Below, piece after piece: positions 22,075-30,830 of a stretch of DNA of 64,000 bases. A model generated the notes under the pieces. It ran no database searches. It saw only the letters and a program-made list of their open reading frames with translations, and was not told where the DNA came from. A program made the position numbers and the translations under genes. Position 1 is the first letter of the stretch, and the number at the start of each line of letters is the position of its first letter. The stretch is taken from positions 1 through 64,000 of the forward strand of contig NZ_CP192292.1 of assembly GCF_050596425.1 (NCBI RefSeq), written 5' to 3'. This DNA is from G963665925 sp050596425 (lineage in GTDB: Bacteria > Bacillota > Clostridia > Peptostreptococcales > Acidaminobacteraceae).

Positions 22075-22264
22075 TTTGTATTTTTTATTGAATGAAATCG
22101 TCTAGACCGGTAGATATAGAAGTGTGTAGAAGAGAGAAGTAGATGAGAGTACCAGTTAATTTCGAAATATATACTAAATTATTTTAGGTGATATAAGTAA
22201 TTTCTTTATTATCTTTATAATTTATGAAACAGGATTAAATTATGAAAGAAATTCACTGATTTTA
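22075..22264. other. AT-rich intergenic stretch
   Basis: Nothing recognisable between the rRNA terminator and the riboswitch promoter. Confidence 0.5.
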
Positions 22265-22293
22265 TTGCTTTCAGCCCCTTCTAAGACTATAAT
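22265..22293 (+). promoter_or_regulatory. Promoter of the ykkC-controlled MFS gene
   Basis: TTGCTT (22265-22270), 17-nt spacer, TATAAT (22288-22293). Confidence 0.75.
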
Positions 22294-22330
22294 ACAAAGA
22301 AATAAATGCATGAGTATTTTTATAGCAGTG

Positions 22331-22462
22331 AGAGTGCATCTAGGGTTCCGGTTTATTTAATGCAGGTCCGAGCGTTGCAATCCAGCTTAGCTGGACACAC
22401 TTTTAGGATAAAAGCCTGAAGGACGAGTCTCTTAAAGAGTCTTGTTTTTTGGGCTTTTTTTA
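22331..22462 (+). promoter_or_regulatory. ykkC-class riboswitch (probably guanidine-I) with terminator platform
   Basis: Conserved ykkC blocks appear in order: CTAGGGTTCCG (22340-22350), GGTCCGAGCG (22365-22374), GGACACAC (22393-22400) and GGATAAAAGCCTGAAGGA (22406-22423). The AAAAGCC of the aptamer can instead pair with GGGCTTTT (22451-22458) to make a terminator ending in seven T, the standard ligand-ON mechanism of this class. The downstream exporter favours the guanidine subtype. The ppGpp or PRPP subtypes of ykkC cannot be excluded by eye. Confidence 0.85.
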
Positions 22463-22530
22463 TTCTAAAGTCTGAAACAGGGGGAGAGTAAGAAGAAAGA
22501 AGACTAGAAAAACAACTGGGGGGATTTAGA

Positions 22531-23739
22531 ATGATTGACAAGTCAAATCGTACAATTCGAAGTTATTATCTATTCTCATCATTTAGTGATCTACTTATCA
22601 TAGGTCCAATCATTGTATTATTTATGATTCATAAAGGCCTAAGCTTTACTGAAATTATGTTGCTCCAATCTGTATGCGCTTTATCTGTATTCTTCTTTGA
22701 GGTTCCAACAGGGGCTCTAGCAGACAAATTATCACGTAAGGTCAGCTTATGCCTTGGTGCTGTGTTTTATGCTCTAGGTCTGTTTATATACATTATCGGA
22801 CATTCATTTTTTGCTTTTGCGATAGGTGAAATTATATTTAGTCTAGGCACAGCTATGAAATCTGGGGCAGATACGGCTCTTTTATATGATAATTTGAAGC
22901 ATGAAGGCAGTGAAAATCGCTTCCAGGATATTTTAGGCAAGGGTCGAATGTATATGTTCATTACGCAGGGGATTGGCTCAATATTAGGCGCCTTTACTTA
23001 TACCATTGACCCGAACCTACCAATGTGGATTTCTATTGCTTTTATGGGGGTTACCATAGGGGTTGTACTGGGGTTTGAAGAACATGCTTATAAGGATGAC
23101 GCTGGAGTAGATCCAGTGACCTATATGGAGCAAATTAGAGACAGCGGTCAGTATGCCCTTAGACATAAAAAAATTCGTGCAGTTATTATTTATGCCATGG
23201 CATTTTTTATGTTCTTTAGAGCTGGATTTTGGTACTATCAGCCTTATATGGAAGCTGTGAATTTGCCAGTTTCATCTTTTGGTATATTCTTTTTTCTCTT
23301 TAATATGATTGCTGCTATAGCCAGTCATTACAGTGTTAGAATTATTAAGCGCACCCGGTCTTTTACAATGATATTTCTTGCCCTTCTAGTCATGGTATCT
23401 TATATGATACTGGGCACTGTAACGCTATGGGTCGGTGTGTTTGCCATAACACTTCAACAAGTTTCAAGGGGGCTTTATATGCCTGTTATTAATAAATATG
23501 TGAATAAGCATATTCCTTCAGAGAAAAGGGCTACTATCTTATCCTTTATAAGTTTGTCAACTGGTCTGGCTGCAGGTCTAACTTTACCGCTTGTAGGGTG
23601 GATAAAGGACCATAATAATATATTTAATGCCCACCTTATACTTGGTACAGGAATGTTCTTGGTCTTCATTTTAGTTAATGCATATTTAAACAAGCAATTG
23701 GGCAAAAAGAAAATGGCTAGCAAGCCTGCGAAGGCTTAG
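22531..23739 (+). CDS. Major facilitator superfamily exporter under riboswitch control
   Basis: A 402-residue integral membrane transporter with about 12 helices. The loop between helices 2 and 3 has the MFS signature FEVPTGALADKLSRKVS (about 58-74). The family contains proton-driven drug and metabolite exporters. Start ATG 22531 has GGGGGGA upstream. A ykkC riboswitch directly precedes it, so the cargo may be guanidine or a related cation rather than an antibiotic. A second MFS gene at 42788 shares the EIPTG-type motif and layout and is probably a paralogue under a different leader. Confidence 0.85.
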   Translation: MIDKSNRTIRSYYLFSSFSDLLIIGPIIVLFMIHKGLSFTEIMLLQSVCALSVFFFEVPTGALADKLSRKVSLCLGAVFYALGLFIYIIGHSFFAFAIGEIIFSLGTAMKSGADTALLYDNLKHEGSENRFQDILGKGRMYMFITQGIGSILGAFTYTIDPNLPMWISIAFMGVTIGVVLGFEEHAYKDDAGVDPVTYMEQIRDSGQYALRHKKIRAVIIYAMAFFMFFRAGFWYYQPYMEAVNLPVSSFGIFFFLFNMIAAIASHYSVRIIKRTRSFTMIFLALLVMVSYMILGTVTLWVGVFAITLQQVSRGLYMPVINKYVNKHIPSEKRATILSFISLSTGLAAGLTLPLVGWIKDHNNIFNAHLILGTGMFLVFILVNAYLNKQLGKKKMASKPAKA

Positions 23740-23743
23740 ATAT

Positions 23744-23781
23744 TGGCATTTCCAATTTTAAACTGGAAATGCCAATTGTTT
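23744..23781 (+). terminator. Terminator after the MFS gene
   Basis: A 10-bp perfect stem GGCATTTCCA / TGGAAATGCC followed by AATTGTTT. Confidence 0.8.
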
Positions 23782-24239
23782 ATAACCATTTAACATTCGT
23801 TTTACAATCTATTTCTCCAAATATGAAATTACTTGATTTCTCATGCAAAATTGGCACATTAAAATGCAAGTTCATACATATTAACTTTCATAGAAATACA
23901 TGTGCACCCGTCGAGAATTATCTCGAAATATATTGGCAATACTTAGATACAGCTAATTTGTATCAGCTGATAGTCATAATGGGACTGTGAATGTGAAGGA
24001 TTTCTATTGTATTAATACATTTCTATAATTGTCTTCAATTATACAAGGATTATAATGTATACAATATTTCTAATGGTTTTATGGAATATATACAAATAAA
24101 AAATGAAAAAACGTCGAAATCGTTGGAATTTCAAGCCTTGAATCGTTGACACTCTATAGAAAGTAATATAGAATAAGATAGCAGTTTAATGTATAGAAAT
24201 CAATACAATTGAGGCACAATATTTGGAGGCATTATTATA
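23782..24239. promoter_or_regulatory. GntR regulator upstream region: promoter and candidate operators
   Basis: A gene-free 458 bp. Promoter TTGACA (24146-24151), 17-nt spacer, TAGAAT (24169-24174). The palindrome TGTATACA (24056-24063) resembles the GTATAC core of FadR-type GntR operators. A looser ATGTATAGAAATCAATACAA lies just before the gene. Autoregulation is inferred. Confidence 0.55.
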
Positions 24240-24899
24240 ATGGACCTTTTTGATCAGAAGAAGGAGAATAAATCCTTAACTTCTATAATTTTTGAAAAAA
24301 TACGTGAAGATATACTGAATGGCATGTACAATCCAGGCGAGAAAATCGTTGAGGCAAAACTTGCTGATGAGCTTGGTGTAAGTCGTACGCCTGTTAGAGA
24401 AGCGTTAAAGCAACTTGAATTGGATGGTTTGGTTGAAAATATTCCAAACAGAGGTGTTATCGTCAAGGGTGTTACAGCGCAAGATATAAAGGACATTTAC
24501 ACAATCCGTGAAGCCATTGAAGGTATTGCAGCGAAGTGGTCAGTGGAAAGAATGTCGCAAGAAGAGTTGGATAGTTTAAAAGAAATCTATGAACTTATGG
24601 AATTTTACACATTCAAAAAAGATGTTGATAAGATCTTTGAGCTGAATACAAGATTTCATGAACTTATTTATAATGCGACAAAGAGCCGTTTCTTGGAACA
24701 CGTTCTAAGAGATTTTCAGTTGTTTATTAAGACAACGCGTTATGAATCGCTAAAGTCAGAAGGTCGAATGGATCACACCCTTCGTGAGCATAAAGAAATT
24801 CTAGATGCTTTTATTGACCGAGACGAGGAAAAAGCTGTTAAGAAAATTATTGAACACATTAGCCATTCAAAAGAAAATTTTGAAAAGCTAAACGCTTAA
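24240..24899 (+). CDS. GntR-family transcriptional regulator, FCD (FadR) subfamily
   Basis: A 219-residue regulator. The N-terminal winged helix (about 10-75) has the typical VEAKLADELGVSRTPVREALKQLELDGLVE. The all-helical FCD effector domain (about 85-215) has the metal/ligand residues in NTRFHELIYNATKS and HTLREHKEILDAF. Such proteins sense small carboxylic acids. No catabolic genes are adjacent: a terminator follows and the NAD operon comes next, so the target is unknown. Start ATG 24240 has TTTGGAGG upstream. Confidence 0.9.
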   Translation: MDLFDQKKENKSLTSIIFEKIREDILNGMYNPGEKIVEAKLADELGVSRTPVREALKQLELDGLVENIPNRGVIVKGVTAQDIKDIYTIREAIEGIAAKWSVERMSQEELDSLKEIYELMEFYTFKKDVDKIFELNTRFHELIYNATKSRFLEHVLRDFQLFIKTTRYESLKSEGRMDHTLREHKEILDAFIDRDEEKAVKKIIEHISHSKENFEKLNA

Positions 24900-24944
24900 T
24901 TATACTTTGAACAGAGTGAGCAAACAATTATAGATCACAAGATG

Positions 24945-24975
24945 AATCCCTGGTGCCCTGCATCAGGGATTTTTA
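24945..24975 (+). terminator. Terminator after the GntR gene
   Basis: Stem AATCCCTG / CAGGGATT followed by TTTT. Confidence 0.85.
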
Positions 24976-25010
24976 ACGGAGAGACTTAAAGTGTTAAATT
25001 ATTATCCATA

Positions 25011-25061
25011 TTGACGCGGGTGGTTCAAAGTAATAAAATGTTGTCGTTAACTGTGACAACA
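25011..25061 (+). promoter_or_regulatory. niaR-nad promoter and candidate NiaR operator
   Basis: TTGACG (25011-25016), 17-nt spacer, TAAAAT (25034-25039). The inverted repeat TGTTGTC (25039-25045) / GACAACA (25055-25061) overlaps the start point and is a likely repressor site. ACACCTGT-type sequence, recalling Bacillus NadR boxes, occurs again at 25655-25662 before nadA. Confidence 0.6.
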
Positions 25062-25104
25062 CAAATCCAGTGTTTATTAAAGCGCATTCTGAAAGGAGAT
25101 GTCC

Positions 25105-25617
25105 ATGACACAATCCAGAAGAGATGCTATAAAAGAATTGCTCCATACTTCATCAGAGCCTGTCACGGGATCTTGTCTTGCTAAGACGTATGACGTAAGT
25201 CGACAGGTTATTGTGCAGGATGTAGCAGTGCTGAGAGCTTCCGGCCTCAATATTATTGCAGCATCCAACGGATATTTTATACCGAGAGAGTCAAGCAAGG
25301 GTCGGTTGATTAAAACAGTCGTATGCCAACATGATAGCAGTCGATTGGCTGAAGAGTTGAGCATTATGCTGGACTATGGTTGTAAGGTTTTGAATGTGAT
25401 TGTTGATCATCCTGTTTATGGAGAAATCATTGGCCAACTTATGATCAGCACACCTACTGAACTTAGAGACTTTCTTAAAAAAGTGGATGCAGAAGATGCT
25501 CAGCCACTTTCTAGATTGACAGACGGGGAACATATTCATACAATAGAGGTGCCGAGCGAAAAAATATTTAAGGCTTTGGTACGCGATTTAAGAGATAGCA
25601 ATTTTATTATAGATTAG
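25105..25617 (+). CDS. niaR: Niacin-responsive repressor NiaR (YrxA/NadR)
   Basis: A transcriptional repressor of NAD biosynthesis using nicotinate as co-repressor. It has 170 residues: an N-terminal HTH (about 5-60, KTYDVSRQVIVQDVAVLR) and a C-terminal 3H domain with its conserved histidines (CQHDSSRL, VDHPVYGE, GEHIHTIE). ATG 25099 is in frame, but AAAGGAG (25092-25098) abuts it, so ATG 25105 is the better start. It heads the nadA-nadB-nadC cluster it is expected to control. Confidence 0.92.
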   Translation: MTQSRRDAIKELLHTSSEPVTGSCLAKTYDVSRQVIVQDVAVLRASGLNIIAASNGYFIPRESSKGRLIKTVVCQHDSSRLAEELSIMLDYGCKVLNVIVDHPVYGEIIGQLMISTPTELRDFLKKVDAEDAQPLSRLTDGEHIHTIEVPSEKIFKALVRDLRDSNFIID

Positions 25618-25719
25618 CCGTAAGTGGCTTTTTATTTGGCCTCGAGGTGACAAGACACCTGTATAGTCATTGTGTTAGAATGACAGTTTTAAGTGCAATA
25701 TGTGAAAGGAATGGAAGCA

Positions 25720-26634
25720 ATGGATCAGATCCGTATGATAGAGGAAATCAAGCAATTAAAAGAAGAAAAAAATGCAATTATATTGGCACATAATTATCAG
25801 ATTCCTGAAGTACAGGACATTGCAGATGTGGTTGGTGACTCCCTTAAATTGAGTCAGGTTGCTGCAGAAACAAACCACGATATGATTATTTTCTGTGGTG
25901 TGCATTTTATGGCGGAAAGCGCTAAAATTCTGAGTCCTGAAAAAAAAGTCATTCTACCAGTTCTTGAAGCTGGATGTCCTATGGCGGATATGGTTACAGG
26001 AGAGGACTTGGCTGAATTCAAGGAGAAAAATCCTGGAGTACCGGTTGTCACATACGTTAATTCTTCAGCAGATGTAAAGGCACAGAGCGACATATGCTGT
26101 ACGTCTTCTAATGCTGTAAAGGTTGTTGAATCTTTAGGGGCTAAGAAGATTTTATTTGCACCCGACAGAAACTTAGGACACTGGGTTCAGCAGAAAGTAC
26201 CTGGAACTGAGATTATGAGATGGGATGGGTTTTGTATCACCCATGAGCGTGTTAACCTGAGGGAAGTGGAAGCCAGCCGTCAACTAAGACCTGGCACACC
26301 TATTCTTGTTCATCCAGAATGTAATCCGGCTGTGGTTGAACAGGCTGATTTTGTTGGGAGCACAGCACAAATTATTGAACACGTGAAAAACTCAGATGAG
26401 AAGTCCTTTATTATAGGTACAGAAATGGGGATTCTTCACACTTTAAGAAAGCTGTGTCCAGATAAGCATTTTAGAGTTTTATCAGGTCACTTGACTTGCT
26501 ATAATATGAAAAAAACCGGTCTTGAGAATGTTTACAATGCCATTAAAAATGAAACATATGAAATCACTGTGGATGAGGATGTTCGTAAAAAGGCATTTAA
26601 TGCTCTGGACCGCATGTTGAAAGTAACAAAATAA
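25720..26634 (+). CDS. nadA: Quinolinate synthase NadA
   Basis: A [4Fe-4S] enzyme condensing iminoaspartate with dihydroxyacetone phosphate to quinolinate, the second step of de novo NAD synthesis. The 304 residues show the family's three cysteine regions (SDICCTSSNAV, HPECNPAV, SGHLTCYNMKKTGL) and the start AIILAHNYQIPEVQDIAD. In-frame upstream codons exist (25693, 25711), but ATG 25720 is 9 nt from AAAGGA. It is followed by nadB. Confidence 0.97.
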   Translation: MDQIRMIEEIKQLKEEKNAIILAHNYQIPEVQDIADVVGDSLKLSQVAAETNHDMIIFCGVHFMAESAKILSPEKKVILPVLEAGCPMADMVTGEDLAEFKEKNPGVPVVTYVNSSADVKAQSDICCTSSNAVKVVESLGAKKILFAPDRNLGHWVQQKVPGTEIMRWDGFCITHERVNLREVEASRQLRPGTPILVHPECNPAVVEQADFVGSTAQIIEHVKNSDEKSFIIGTEMGILHTLRKLCPDKHFRVLSGHLTCYNMKKTGLENVYNAIKNETYEITVDEDVRKKAFNALDRMLKVTK

Positions 26635-26676
26635 TTGACTTCACTTGGGAATAAATTGAGATAAATAGGTGATGGA

Positions 26677-28203
26677 ATGACTAGACGATACCTGATGGAT
26701 TTTAAGGTGGATTTACAAGAAACTGAATCATATGATTGTATTATTATCGGATCAGGTATAGCAGGTCTATTCACAGCCTTATCCCTCCCAGATAACTACC
26801 GTATTCTCATACTGACAAAATCAGACCTCATGGACAGCAACAGTCGTCTTGCTCAAGGTGGAATAGCAGCGGCTATGTCAGAAAGTGACTTAGAGCCACA
26901 TATTGCTGACACCTTAAAGGCTGGGAGTTCATATAATGATTTGAGCGCTGTTAAAACCATGGTGGAAGATGGTCACAAGAGAATTAAAGATCTTTTGTCA
27001 TTGGGTGTGGAACTTGATAGAAGTGAAGATGGGGTTCTTCTTGCAACAAAAGAAGGAGGCCACAGTGCACGACGTGTCCTACACTATAAGGACTACACTG
27101 GAGAAGCGGTAACGCGTGGACTTTTAGAAGCTGCGCAGGGAAAAGAAAACATCCAATTTGCTCAACATACACTAGCCGTTGATATCCTTGAAAAGGATAA
27201 TGAGGCAGTCGGTGTCATAACAGCACTCGGGGGAGTGCCTAAGGTATTTTCTAGTCGTAAGGTCGTTTTAGCCACAGGGGGAATCGGCGGACTTTATGAT
27301 GCTACAACAAATACTGCAATATTGACAGGTGACGGTTTAGGTATGGCGTTACGAGCGACGGTTCGCATAAAAGACATGGAATTTATTCAATTTCATCCGA
27401 CTGCCTTTCATCAAAATAATAAAACATTTTTAATATCAGAAGCTGTACGAGGAGAGGGTGGACATCTTATCAACTCCAGGGGTCAGCGGTTTATGAATGG
27501 GCTTCATCCCATGAAAGAACTAGCGCCTCGTGATGTCGTCTCTAAGGCCATGTATGATCAAATGAACAGTGGGGCCTCTATTTATTTGGATGTGCGCCAT
27601 TTGGGGCATGGGTTTTTAACTAGGCGTTTTCCGACCATATATGAAAACTGTTTGCAAGCTGGTTTTGATATGGCTAAGACACCTGTTCCTGTTCAACCAG
27701 TCCAGCATTATATTATGGGCGGTGTGGAAACAGATACAGAAGGAAGAAGCAGTTTAAAAGGCTTATATGCCTGCGGTGAGGTAGCTCGAACAGGTGTACA
27801 CGGAGCCAATCGTCTTGCAAGCAATTCTCTTTTAGAGGCTATTGTATACGCTCGACGGGTGGCAAAAACCATTGAAACGTCTCATGATAATAGACCTATT
27901 TGCGGGTGTATTGTGTCAAACAACAAGGCCAATAATAAGATTGATTCACAAGCAATAAAAAAAGCGGTGCGCAATACATTGTCAAAATCAGCCTTTATAA
28001 TTCGTGAACCAAAGCGGATTTATGATGGCCTTAAGGATATCGAAAGCATAAAAAAACATGTGGATTTGAGTGCCGTGACGACGACAGATGAAGTGGAAGC
28101 AGCCAACATGGTTGCTGTGGCAGAGCAAATACTGATGGCTGCCAGTGCTAGAAAAAATACACTGGGGAGTCATATTGTTTATGATAAAGGAGAACAATCG
28201 TGA
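26677..28203 (+). CDS. nadB: L-aspartate oxidase NadB
   Basis: A flavoprotein oxidising aspartate to iminoaspartate for NadA. In anaerobes it uses fumarate or another acceptor rather than O2. The 508 residues include the N-terminal Rossmann motif IIIGSGIAGL (about 27-36), SRLAQGGIAAAM, the active-site region HPTAFHQNNKTFLISEAVRGEGG and ANRLASNSLLEA, typical of the succinate dehydrogenase/NadB family. Its stop overlaps the nadC start by 4 nt, which indicates translational coupling. Confidence 0.96.
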   Translation: MTRRYLMDFKVDLQETESYDCIIIGSGIAGLFTALSLPDNYRILILTKSDLMDSNSRLAQGGIAAAMSESDLEPHIADTLKAGSSYNDLSAVKTMVEDGHKRIKDLLSLGVELDRSEDGVLLATKEGGHSARRVLHYKDYTGEAVTRGLLEAAQGKENIQFAQHTLAVDILEKDNEAVGVITALGGVPKVFSSRKVVLATGGIGGLYDATTNTAILTGDGLGMALRATVRIKDMEFIQFHPTAFHQNNKTFLISEAVRGEGGHLINSRGQRFMNGLHPMKELAPRDVVSKAMYDQMNSGASIYLDVRHLGHGFLTRRFPTIYENCLQAGFDMAKTPVPVQPVQHYIMGGVETDTEGRSSLKGLYACGEVARTGVHGANRLASNSLLEAIVYARRVAKTIETSHDNRPICGCIVSNNKANNKIDSQAIKKAVRNTLSKSAFIIREPKRIYDGLKDIESIKKHVDLSAVTTTDEVEAANMVAVAEQILMAASARKNTLGSHIVYDKGEQS

Positions 28204-29033
28204 AATTTTTAGGCTTAGAGGCTCAAATCGACAAATGGCTTGTTGAAGATATGCCATACATGGATATAACCACTGATTTACTAGATATTGGTGACAAATC
28301 AACCCGAGCTGAGGTAAGAGCCAAGGCAGAAGGGGTCATTGCAGGTTTGGAGGTTTTTAAAGCTGTTTTTTTGAGAGTGAATCCGAGTTTTGAAATTCGT
28401 TTTCATATTTCAGAAGGGGATAGAGTGGAAAACAAAACCTTAATTGCTGAGGTTGAAGGTCCGGCAAATGACATGTTAAAAGCTGAACGGCTGGCTCTTA
28501 ATCTTCTTCAGAGAATGTCTGGTATAGCCACTATGTCTGAACGTTTTTCCAGTGCTGTTAAGCCTTACAACACGAAAATTGTGGACACACGGAAAACAAC
28601 ACCTGGCTTGAGACAGCTTGAAAAATATGCAGTTCGTGTGGGAGGCGCTTTTAATCACAGATATAGTTTATCGGATGCCGTCATGATAAAAGACAATCAT
28701 ATTAAGGCTTCTGGTGGTATTACCAAGGCGGTAGAGTCCATTCAAAGTAAACTTGGTCATACCACAAAAATTGAGGTGGAAGTGACAAACCTAAAGGAGC
28801 TTAGAGAGGCTTTCGAAGCGGGTGCAGATATTGTTATGCTTGATAACATGACCAATGATATGATGAAAAAAGCGGTAGAAGAATTCGGGAATAAAGTTGT
28901 TTTAGAGGCTTCTGGTGGTGTCACTCTAGAAACGGTTGAAGGCATAGCAGCCACTGGTGTTCATGTTGTTAGTGTTGGTGCACTGACACATTCGTACAAG
29001 TCATTAGACATTAGTATGAATATAGCCCTTTAG
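28200..29033 (+). CDS. nadC: Nicotinate-nucleotide pyrophosphorylase (carboxylating) NadC
   Basis: Converts quinolinate and PRPP to nicotinate mononucleotide, the third de novo NAD step. The 277 residues carry VDTRKTTPGLRQLEKYAVRVGG, HRYSLSDAVMIKDNH and a C-terminal LEASGGV barrel motif. It starts at GTG 28200, overlapping the nadB stop, with AAAGGAG upstream. It is the last recognised enzyme of the pathway here. Confidence 0.97.
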   Translation: MKFLGLEAQIDKWLVEDMPYMDITTDLLDIGDKSTRAEVRAKAEGVIAGLEVFKAVFLRVNPSFEIRFHISEGDRVENKTLIAEVEGPANDMLKAERLALNLLQRMSGIATMSERFSSAVKPYNTKIVDTRKTTPGLRQLEKYAVRVGGAFNHRYSLSDAVMIKDNHIKASGGITKAVESIQSKLGHTTKIEVEVTNLKELREAFEAGADIVMLDNMTNDMMKKAVEEFGNKVVLEASGGVTLETVEGIAATGVHVVSVGALTHSYKSLDISMNIAL

Positions 29034-29097
29034 ATACATGCACTGGAAGATATATATTTAAAATCACTATAGACAAGTATTTATAAAAGAGGTTATG

Positions 29098-30129
29098 ATG
29101 AAGTCATTCAATTTAAGAGAATATTTGATTAAAACATTAAATGGTATGGCTCTTGGCCTTTTCGGATCACTTATTATTGGGCTTATCTTGAAGCAAATAG
29201 GTGATTTTACTGGACTAGAGCATTTAATTACATACGGCCGTGTGGCACAGTACATGATGGGACCAGCTATTGGTGCTGCTGTTGCATATAGCGTTGGGGC
29301 TTCACCTCTGGGTATATTTGCCAGTGTGGTCGCAGGGGCTATTGGGGCTGGTACATTGAAACAAGCTGAAACAGGGGCATTTGTTGCATCTATAGGGGAA
29401 CCCATGGGGTCCTTTGTTGCGGCCCTTTGTGCAGCTGAGTTTTCAAAAGTTATTTCTGGTAAGACCAAGGTGGATATAGTCCTTGTTCCAGCCTTGACAA
29501 TAGTTGTTGGTGGCATGGTAGGTACTTTTTTAAGTCCTTGGATTGCCATGGTTATGAAGGCACTCGGTCAGCTTATTAACACAGCCACAGTGCTTCATCC
29601 TATCCCTATGGGAATCATTGTTGCCATGTTGATGGGCATGATTTTAACACTTCCAATTTCAAGTGCAGCTCTTGCTATTTCTTTAGGACTGTCTGGTCTT
29701 GCTGCCGGAGCGTCATTGATAGGCTGCTGTGCACAAATGATTGGATTTGCGGTGATTTCCTATAGAGAAAATGGATTTGGTGGTCTTATTGCCCAAGGTT
29801 TGGGCACATCTATGTTACAAGTTCCAAATATAATAAGAAATCCGTTAATTTGGCTTCCGCCGACGCTGGCAAGTGGTATAATAGGACCACTGGGGACAAC
29901 AATTTTCAAAATGGAGTCCAACAGTATTGGCGCCGGTATGGGAACAAGTGGCCTGGTTGGTCAATTTGGAACCATCGCAGCCATGTCTGAATCAACACCA
30001 ATGACAGAGCTCCTTTTTAAAATGGGACTGCTGCATTTTATACTTCCAGGAATTTTATCATTACTAATTTTCGAATTTATGCGAAAACGTGGTATGATAA
30101 AGACAGGCGACTTAAAGTTGCATTCGTAA
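29098..30129 (+). CDS. PTS EIIC-like membrane transporter (PTS_EIIC_2 family)
   Basis: A 343-residue, very hydrophobic protein with about ten membrane helices and many Gly/Ala-rich segments. It begins YLIKTLNGMALGLFGSLIIG, the hallmark of the EIIC-2 group. No EIIA or EIIB gene is nearby, so ordinary sugar phosphotransfer is doubtful. It lies 64 nt after nadC with no clear terminator between, so it may share the NiaR-regulated transcript and import a pyridine precursor; that is inference. ATG 29098 is preferred to 29095 on Shine-Dalgarno spacing (AGAGG). Confidence 0.75.
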   Translation: MKSFNLREYLIKTLNGMALGLFGSLIIGLILKQIGDFTGLEHLITYGRVAQYMMGPAIGAAVAYSVGASPLGIFASVVAGAIGAGTLKQAETGAFVASIGEPMGSFVAALCAAEFSKVISGKTKVDIVLVPALTIVVGGMVGTFLSPWIAMVMKALGQLINTATVLHPIPMGIIVAMLMGMILTLPISSAALAISLGLSGLAAGASLIGCCAQMIGFAVISYRENGFGGLIAQGLGTSMLQVPNIIRNPLIWLPPTLASGIIGPLGTTIFKMESNSIGAGMGTSGLVGQFGTIAAMSESTPMTELLFKMGLLHFILPGILSLLIFEFMRKRGMIKTGDLKLHS

Positions 30130-30200
30130 TATTGTGATATTCGGCAGAATGGTTGAACCGTTTTGTCTCCTTATATCAACTGAATCACTCACTTGTTTTG

Positions 30201-30229
30201 GAGACCGGAATCCCGGTCTCACTTTTTTT
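30201..30229 (+). terminator. Terminator of the nad operon
   Basis: Stem GAGACCGG / CCGGTCTC with a 4-nt loop followed by ACTTTTTTT. Confidence 0.9.
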
Positions 30230-30249
30230 GCAGTGATTTAAGAGGTTGA

Positions 30250-30459
30250 TTATACAAGTTTATCAAATCCGTTCTTTGATTTTTTTTTCGGTTTAACTTC
30301 CTTTGGTGTAAATGCCTTGCACTGCTCACCAGAGCTTTTATATACAGAAACAGAAGGCAAGACCTTTGATTTAAAACCAAAGTACTTGCATCCGTAAGGT
30401 TTTTTTTGATCCCAAGTGATATAGAAAAAAACACATTTTCTACAGTTAACTTGTTTCAT
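30250..30459 (-). CDS. Conserved small cysteine-rich protein of unknown function
   Basis: 69 residues with three conserved cysteine positions (NCRKCVFFYITWDQKKPYGC and a later Cys in GEQCKAF). The aromatic ITWD..PYGCKYFGFKSK block recurs as a stand-alone small hypothetical protein in Clostridia, to my recollection. The Cys pattern suggests a metal site. Start ATG 30459 has AGGAGA 8 nt upstream. The C-terminus is lysine-rich. No function can be assigned. Confidence 0.75.
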   Translation of the reverse strand: MKQVNCRKCVFFYITWDQKKPYGCKYFGFKSKVLPSVSVYKSSGEQCKAFTPKEVKPKKKSKNGFDKLV

Positions 30460-30830
30460 AGGGTTCGTCTCCTTTCATTCATATTATACACAATATCTAA
30501 AGGGATTATCCGATAGAATTCATGAAGCGGGCTAAGAGCCCTTTGGGACCTAGGGAGCCTCCGATGCATTAGAAGCATCTGTGCATGTCTTTCATCTGGA
30601 ATTATTATTTGATTATGCACCCAGGGGTGAATAATTATTAACAGCCAATTGTTGATATGTTGATAACTTTCTGAAAATAATGATTTATTCACAGGAACTT
30701 TAGATGAAAATCTTCTTATAAGAAGCAATTAGAGGGCTTGTGACTTGTGGATAATGTTTTTATAATAGATTGTCTAATCCTTCAATAGGTAATATAATAT
30801 GGGTACGATTATTTTGGGTGGTGAAAAAAT
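30460..30830. other. Intergenic region with DnaA boxes and GC-rich hairpins
   Basis: A 371-bp divergent region. Perfect DnaA boxes are at 30685-30693 (TTATTCACA) and 30746-30754 (TGTGGATAA), with a near match around 30626-30634. The segment 30528-30590 is GC-rich with nested hairpins (GGGCTAAGAGCCC; GATGCATTAGAAGCATC). A 90-codon minus-strand frame starting TTG spans it but lacks a convincing start. Confidence 0.5.
30770..30798 (+). promoter_or_regulatory. murI promoter
   Basis: TTGTCT (30770-30775), 17-nt spacer, TATAAT (30793-30798). A DnaA box ends 15 nt upstream of the -35. Confidence 0.7.

Noticed and set aside
30456..30728. A 90-codon minus-strand frame whose stop overlaps the start of the small Cys-rich gene
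   Set aside because: It needs a TTG start without a ribosome site, overlaps hairpins and DnaA boxes, and shows no recognised family. The downstream gene has its own Shine-Dalgarno. Left as unproven.
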